In this document: positions 60,653-64,000 of the stretch, piece after piece
Position numbering within the stretch: position 1 is the stretch's first letter
How the letters are laid out: the number at the start of each line of letters is the position of its first letter
Program-made: the position numbers and the translations under genes
Notes under the pieces: generated by a model
The model's database searches: none
What the model was told of the DNA's origin: nothing
The model's input: only the letters and a program-made list of their open reading frames with translations
Assembly (NCBI GenBank): GCA_008711295.1
Contig: VUYV01000041.1
Location: forward strand, 932,729 to 996,728
Source: Anarhynchus alexandrinus
Lineage: Eukaryota; Chordata; Aves; Charadriiformes; Charadriidae
Reading direction: 5' to 3'
DNA length: 64,000 nt

Positions 60653-60809
60653 GGATATAGTTCTCAAATTACTTCAGTATGAAGCATCAACTAATGTGGC
60701 AGATAATAAAGGTTATTTTCCTATTCACTTGGCTGCTTGGAGAGGAGATGTAGACATTGTGAAGATTCTCATCCATCATGGGCCATCACACTCCAGAGTG
60801 AATGAACAG
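60653..60809 (+). CDS. ANKS1B: ANKS1B exon 3: ankyrin repeats 2-3
   Basis: This 157-base exon has the acceptor CCTGTTTTCCAG and a GTGAAG donor after a complete codon (phase 0). It completes Lys72 and encodes residues 73-124. [18 protein letters not shown] finishes the repeat begun in exon 2. [20 protein letters not shown] (92-111) with [13 protein letters not shown] (112-124) makes the next ankyrin repeat. [10 protein letters not shown] has the usual ankyrin helix-turn-helix pattern. Against the mammalian protein as I remember it, differences are conservative (for example Arg for Lys at 102, Asp for Glu at 106). The protein continues in exons beyond this window, with more ankyrin repeats, two SAM domains and a PTB domain expected. 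Confidence 0.95.
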
Positions 60810-63800
60810 GTGAAGTGGTAAAAAATATTTGTGTACATCATCAGAAAAGTGCAGTACATATTCTTTAGTTCTGGCAAATTTATAGCCAAATTAAAAGAAA
60901 AATATCTTATTTTCCATTGTTTTAGTAATTTGTTCTCCAAGACTGATAAAATCTTCCGATATAAGCATACCAGATATCTTTCTTCTGGATGGAACCTGAC
61001 CTAAAAGATATTAGATTTAAAAAGTATGAAAAAACCTTCTGAAAAATCATATGAAGACATACTCTATGCATCTTATATATATTGATGTAAATTTGCATAA
61101 ACTCTGTCTTTTTAACTTTATTAGATATTAAATTCCTGAAAAACCTTGAGATAAAGTGAATATTCTTGGTATATTTTGAGTGTACTGTAAACGAACTGAA
61201 TATGCAGAAATAAACAACAAACTAGATGGACTGCATGTATGCATGTGCAGCAGAAAGGATACATAAATACTAGGAAAAAATGATGAGAGTATTTCAGTGG
61301 GTAAGGGCAGGATAAATACGTTGCATTCTGTTGTCAAACATATGGCACACCTTCTGTTTTCATTCTGTATGTTCTTACATGGTCCATTTGTAGGGTTAGT
61401 ATTTAGAAATAGAAAGAGAGAAGGCGATTAAAATCTGGCACCATCTATAGTCAGCTGAACTGCTTGAGGACTCGAAGTAGGCTGTGAAATATGAGTAGTA
61501 ACCATAAGCTATTGAATTTGCCAGCGTAATCAGGAAGTTATTTGAATGTAAAGGTGGGAGTCAGCTCCAGATTCAGATTTAAATTTTAGTGTCTATGTTG
61601 CCTGTATATGCACCATTTTATTCCACAGAGGTCTAGTCAGTGTAATCCCGGGAGCCAACGGCGTTATTCAGGTGGGCAAAAGTGAGGCAGGATTAATTTG
61701 CCCAAACACAGAAATGTAGTACCTTCTAAGGCCCTGCAGTAACGGAGACATCTGTATGGGCCTGAAGGTATGACAAAGGATGCTCAGAATTTCCATGTCC
61801 TTGTGGAGTGGCTGATGGACTCCAGGTAGGATGCCCCACAGCACCTCAAATGCAAAGTACAATCTAACAAATGAATTGCGCTCTCAGTGTCTACGTTAGT
61901 GTGGCTGGAAGGCAAACTGTGAGCAAATAAGAAATGTTAGACCTGAATTGCAAACACTTAACCAGTGTGAGATGCCATTTCTTGATTAATCTATTTGATA
62001 TTGAGGTTATACGCTTAGTCATTGGAATCCATGCAATAACTATGATATGAATATCAGGTATTAGTGCAGGAAATACAGGTAAATAAAGTAATAAAATACA
62101 CCCATGTGGCAGTCTTCTAGGAAATCCTATAATATCCTGGCTCATCCAAGAAAAACTACAAAAAACAAAACTTGTCATTCTGTGGTTTGAGTTGCAGATC
62201 AGGAGTTTCTCTGAGTTTCTCATTCTCATCAGCTGTTGCATGTAGGATGAAACCAGTTGAATTGTAGGATTACCTTTTGTCAAGGAAGATGTTCTTTTCA
62301 GTTTTATTTCTGCAACAAAATAAAAAAGCAACTTTCTGATTGCATGGTATTCATTTGCTTGAAGAGATTCCTTGTACTCAACTGACAGAAAACTGGAAGG
62401 TATGCAGGAACTTCAGACAGAGGAATAGTGAAAAAGATACTTCAGTAAGATCAGGAAGAGAAATGTAAATTCAAACCTACATCTTCCCAATCCCACATAC
62501 ACATCCCAACTTCTAAAATATTCTCAAGCTTGATTAGGTGAGCTGTCCAGTCTCTCTGGTTTGATTGCTGGAGCAAATAAGAAGGGATGCATCTGATTCT
62601 ATGCCACATTGACTGAAAAAAGGTCTTGTTGTTATATCTCCTGCTGTTTATGCATTTTACCCAAAAACTTTATCATGGAAAATGTGTGAGCAATCCTCAT
62701 AAGAAAGGTTGGACCTTAAGTCTCTTAAGGGAGTCTTGATCATATTAAACTTTGAAATTAAACTTGTACAACACAGTTGTTCTGACCTTGTAAATCCCCT
62801 GGTGTTCCACTCTAGACAGTGGCCAGCTTTAGTAGGTGGACCACTTTGTTGGCACTGACTTTCCAGTGCTAATTAGCACTCTACACAGGAGAATATTATC
62901 CATATTGTGGAATGAGGGGAATGCCATGTTGATATAAAGCCATCTCCACCCACATATCCTCAAATAACACCAGAGTGGCATCATCACCCGAATACCTATT
63001 GTACCTTCTTATGAATCTGTAGGTTTCTGAGGCTTTTGCTTATTTTCTGTTAGGCTGTATAAGTCAGGTGGCTCCTCATAGGTCTTGTAGTTTCTCTCAG
63101 ATCTGTGGAGTTAAAGCTACAGCTTATAAGAAATCCTGGGCTTTTTTTCTTCCTTCTTTTTTCTTCTGAGAGTTGGGGAGAAGGATAGCCATTTTCCCTG
63201 ACACCTTTTCACCACAGCAAATAATATACTCAAGTCATACTTTTTTCCCTGGGTGTTTTGGTTTTTTTTTTGGTAAGGATCACATTAAGAATGTATGTGC
63301 TTTCAGTTTAAGAAAATAATTTTGTTCATAATTTTAAAATTGTTGCAACTAATGTGTAATACATCTTTACTTTTCATCTATTTTATTAAAATGCTATGTA
63401 AAAGAAATGCTTCTAAAAACTTAGGTGAAAATAATGAACAACACAAAAAGTAAATGAGAAGCTCACAATGTAAAAATGTATATTACATGAATTAATGGAT
63501 TTAATATGGTATACTGTAAATTAATTGAACTGCATTTTACACATTTAAAATGCAGTTAACTAGCATCAGAGGATCATATCCAGCCATATCCAGCATCTAA
63601 AGCTCTGAATGCCCCCTACTGTTCCTATTACATAAAATTGAAAAAAAAAACAGTAAAGAGGTGAACAGTTAAATGACAATTATTGTATGGGGGTGGTGGA
63701 ATGTAGGCTGGCAACTCTACATACGGAAAATGGTTACAGCATAACAATTATGTAAGAATAATTCTATCACTGTTTAATACATGTGTCTTAGTTTTTATGC

Positions 63801-64000
63801 ATGACATGTTTTAAATTACAAAATATGATGACATACAAAACGTGTTTTGAACTTCATTGATGAAGGCTTGAAAATATGATGTAAATTATAAATTGAATGA
63901 AGATCAGGTAGGTAGCATGAGATCATGTTTTTTTAGTAAGTAATACCAAATATGATAAAAAAGTGTTCTGTTAACAGTGAGACTACTTACATGTTTGTTT
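60810..64000 (+). other. ANKS1B: ANKS1B intron 3, 5' part
   Basis: AT-rich DNA from the GTGAAG donor to the window end, with no further exon seen. The next exon should begin in phase 0 and continue the ankyrin repeats. It contains a 12-bp hairpin at 63528-63557 and a GT-rich tract at 63250-63272. A 146-codon minus-strand open frame (62331-61891) has no recognisable domain and is probably chance. Confidence 0.8.
63528..63557. repeat. Perfect hairpin, 12-bp arms and 6-nt loop
   Basis: AACTGCATTTTA (63528-63539), loop CACATT, then the exact reverse complement (63546-63557). Confidence 0.86.

Noticed and set aside
61891..62331. 146-codon minus-strand ORF in intron 3
   Set aside because: No motif or signal I recognise and no promoter or exon structure. 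It is best explained by chance.
1..64000. CRISPR arrays, operons or prokaryotic defence-type systems
   Set aside because: The window is vertebrate intronic and promoter DNA. No regularly spaced repeats or clustered genes were seen.

Overview
The window looks like nuclear DNA from a bird, most likely a neoavian. Three things point there. Many fragments of CR1 (chicken repeat 1) LINEs end in the typical ATTCTATG-type terminal repeats. Solo LTRs of an avian endogenous retrovirus start TGTCCTGGTTT. The only protein-coding gene has a vertebrate CpG-island promoter and very long introns. Base composition is AT-rich except for a GC-rich island at about 1080-2060. That island holds a 76-base assembly gap (1391-1466).

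The gene is the 5' end of ANKS1B (AIDA-1/EB-1 family: ankyrin repeats, SAM domains and a PTB domain), on the + strand. Three coding exons can be read: exon 1 (2070-2203, start codon in a strong Kozak context), exon 2 (56375-56455) and exon 3 (60653-60809). They join in frame across canonical GT/AG junctions and give the first 124 residues, covering the N-terminal cap and first ankyrin repeats. Intron 1 is about 54.2 kb, intron 2 about 4.2 kb, and intron 3 runs off the window. The remaining exons lie downstream.

Layout: 1-1080 is unassigned upstream DNA. 1080-2069 is the CpG-island promoter and 5' leader, with GC boxes, a G-quadruplex motif, TCCG repeats, a G/C hairpin and an upstream ORF that stops two bases before the main start codon. 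2204-56374 is intron 1, carrying eight recognisable CR1 pieces (the longest, 36654-39158, is a dead ORF2 remnant), two near-complete solo LTRs (16710-17229 with a 5-bp target-site duplication; 50902-51626), one LTR fragment (19990-20194), a probable ancient MIR/L2 relic, a 225-bp pyrimidine tract and several short tandem or inverted repeats. 56456-60652 is intron 2 and 60810-64000 is the start of intron 3.

I found no RNA genes, CRISPR arrays, operons or other protein-coding genes, and no sign of an undescribed multi-gene system. The points most worth a second look are the 5' leader architecture, the shared promoter core of two otherwise different LTRs, and several perfect hairpins, one of which looks like a template-switch mutation.
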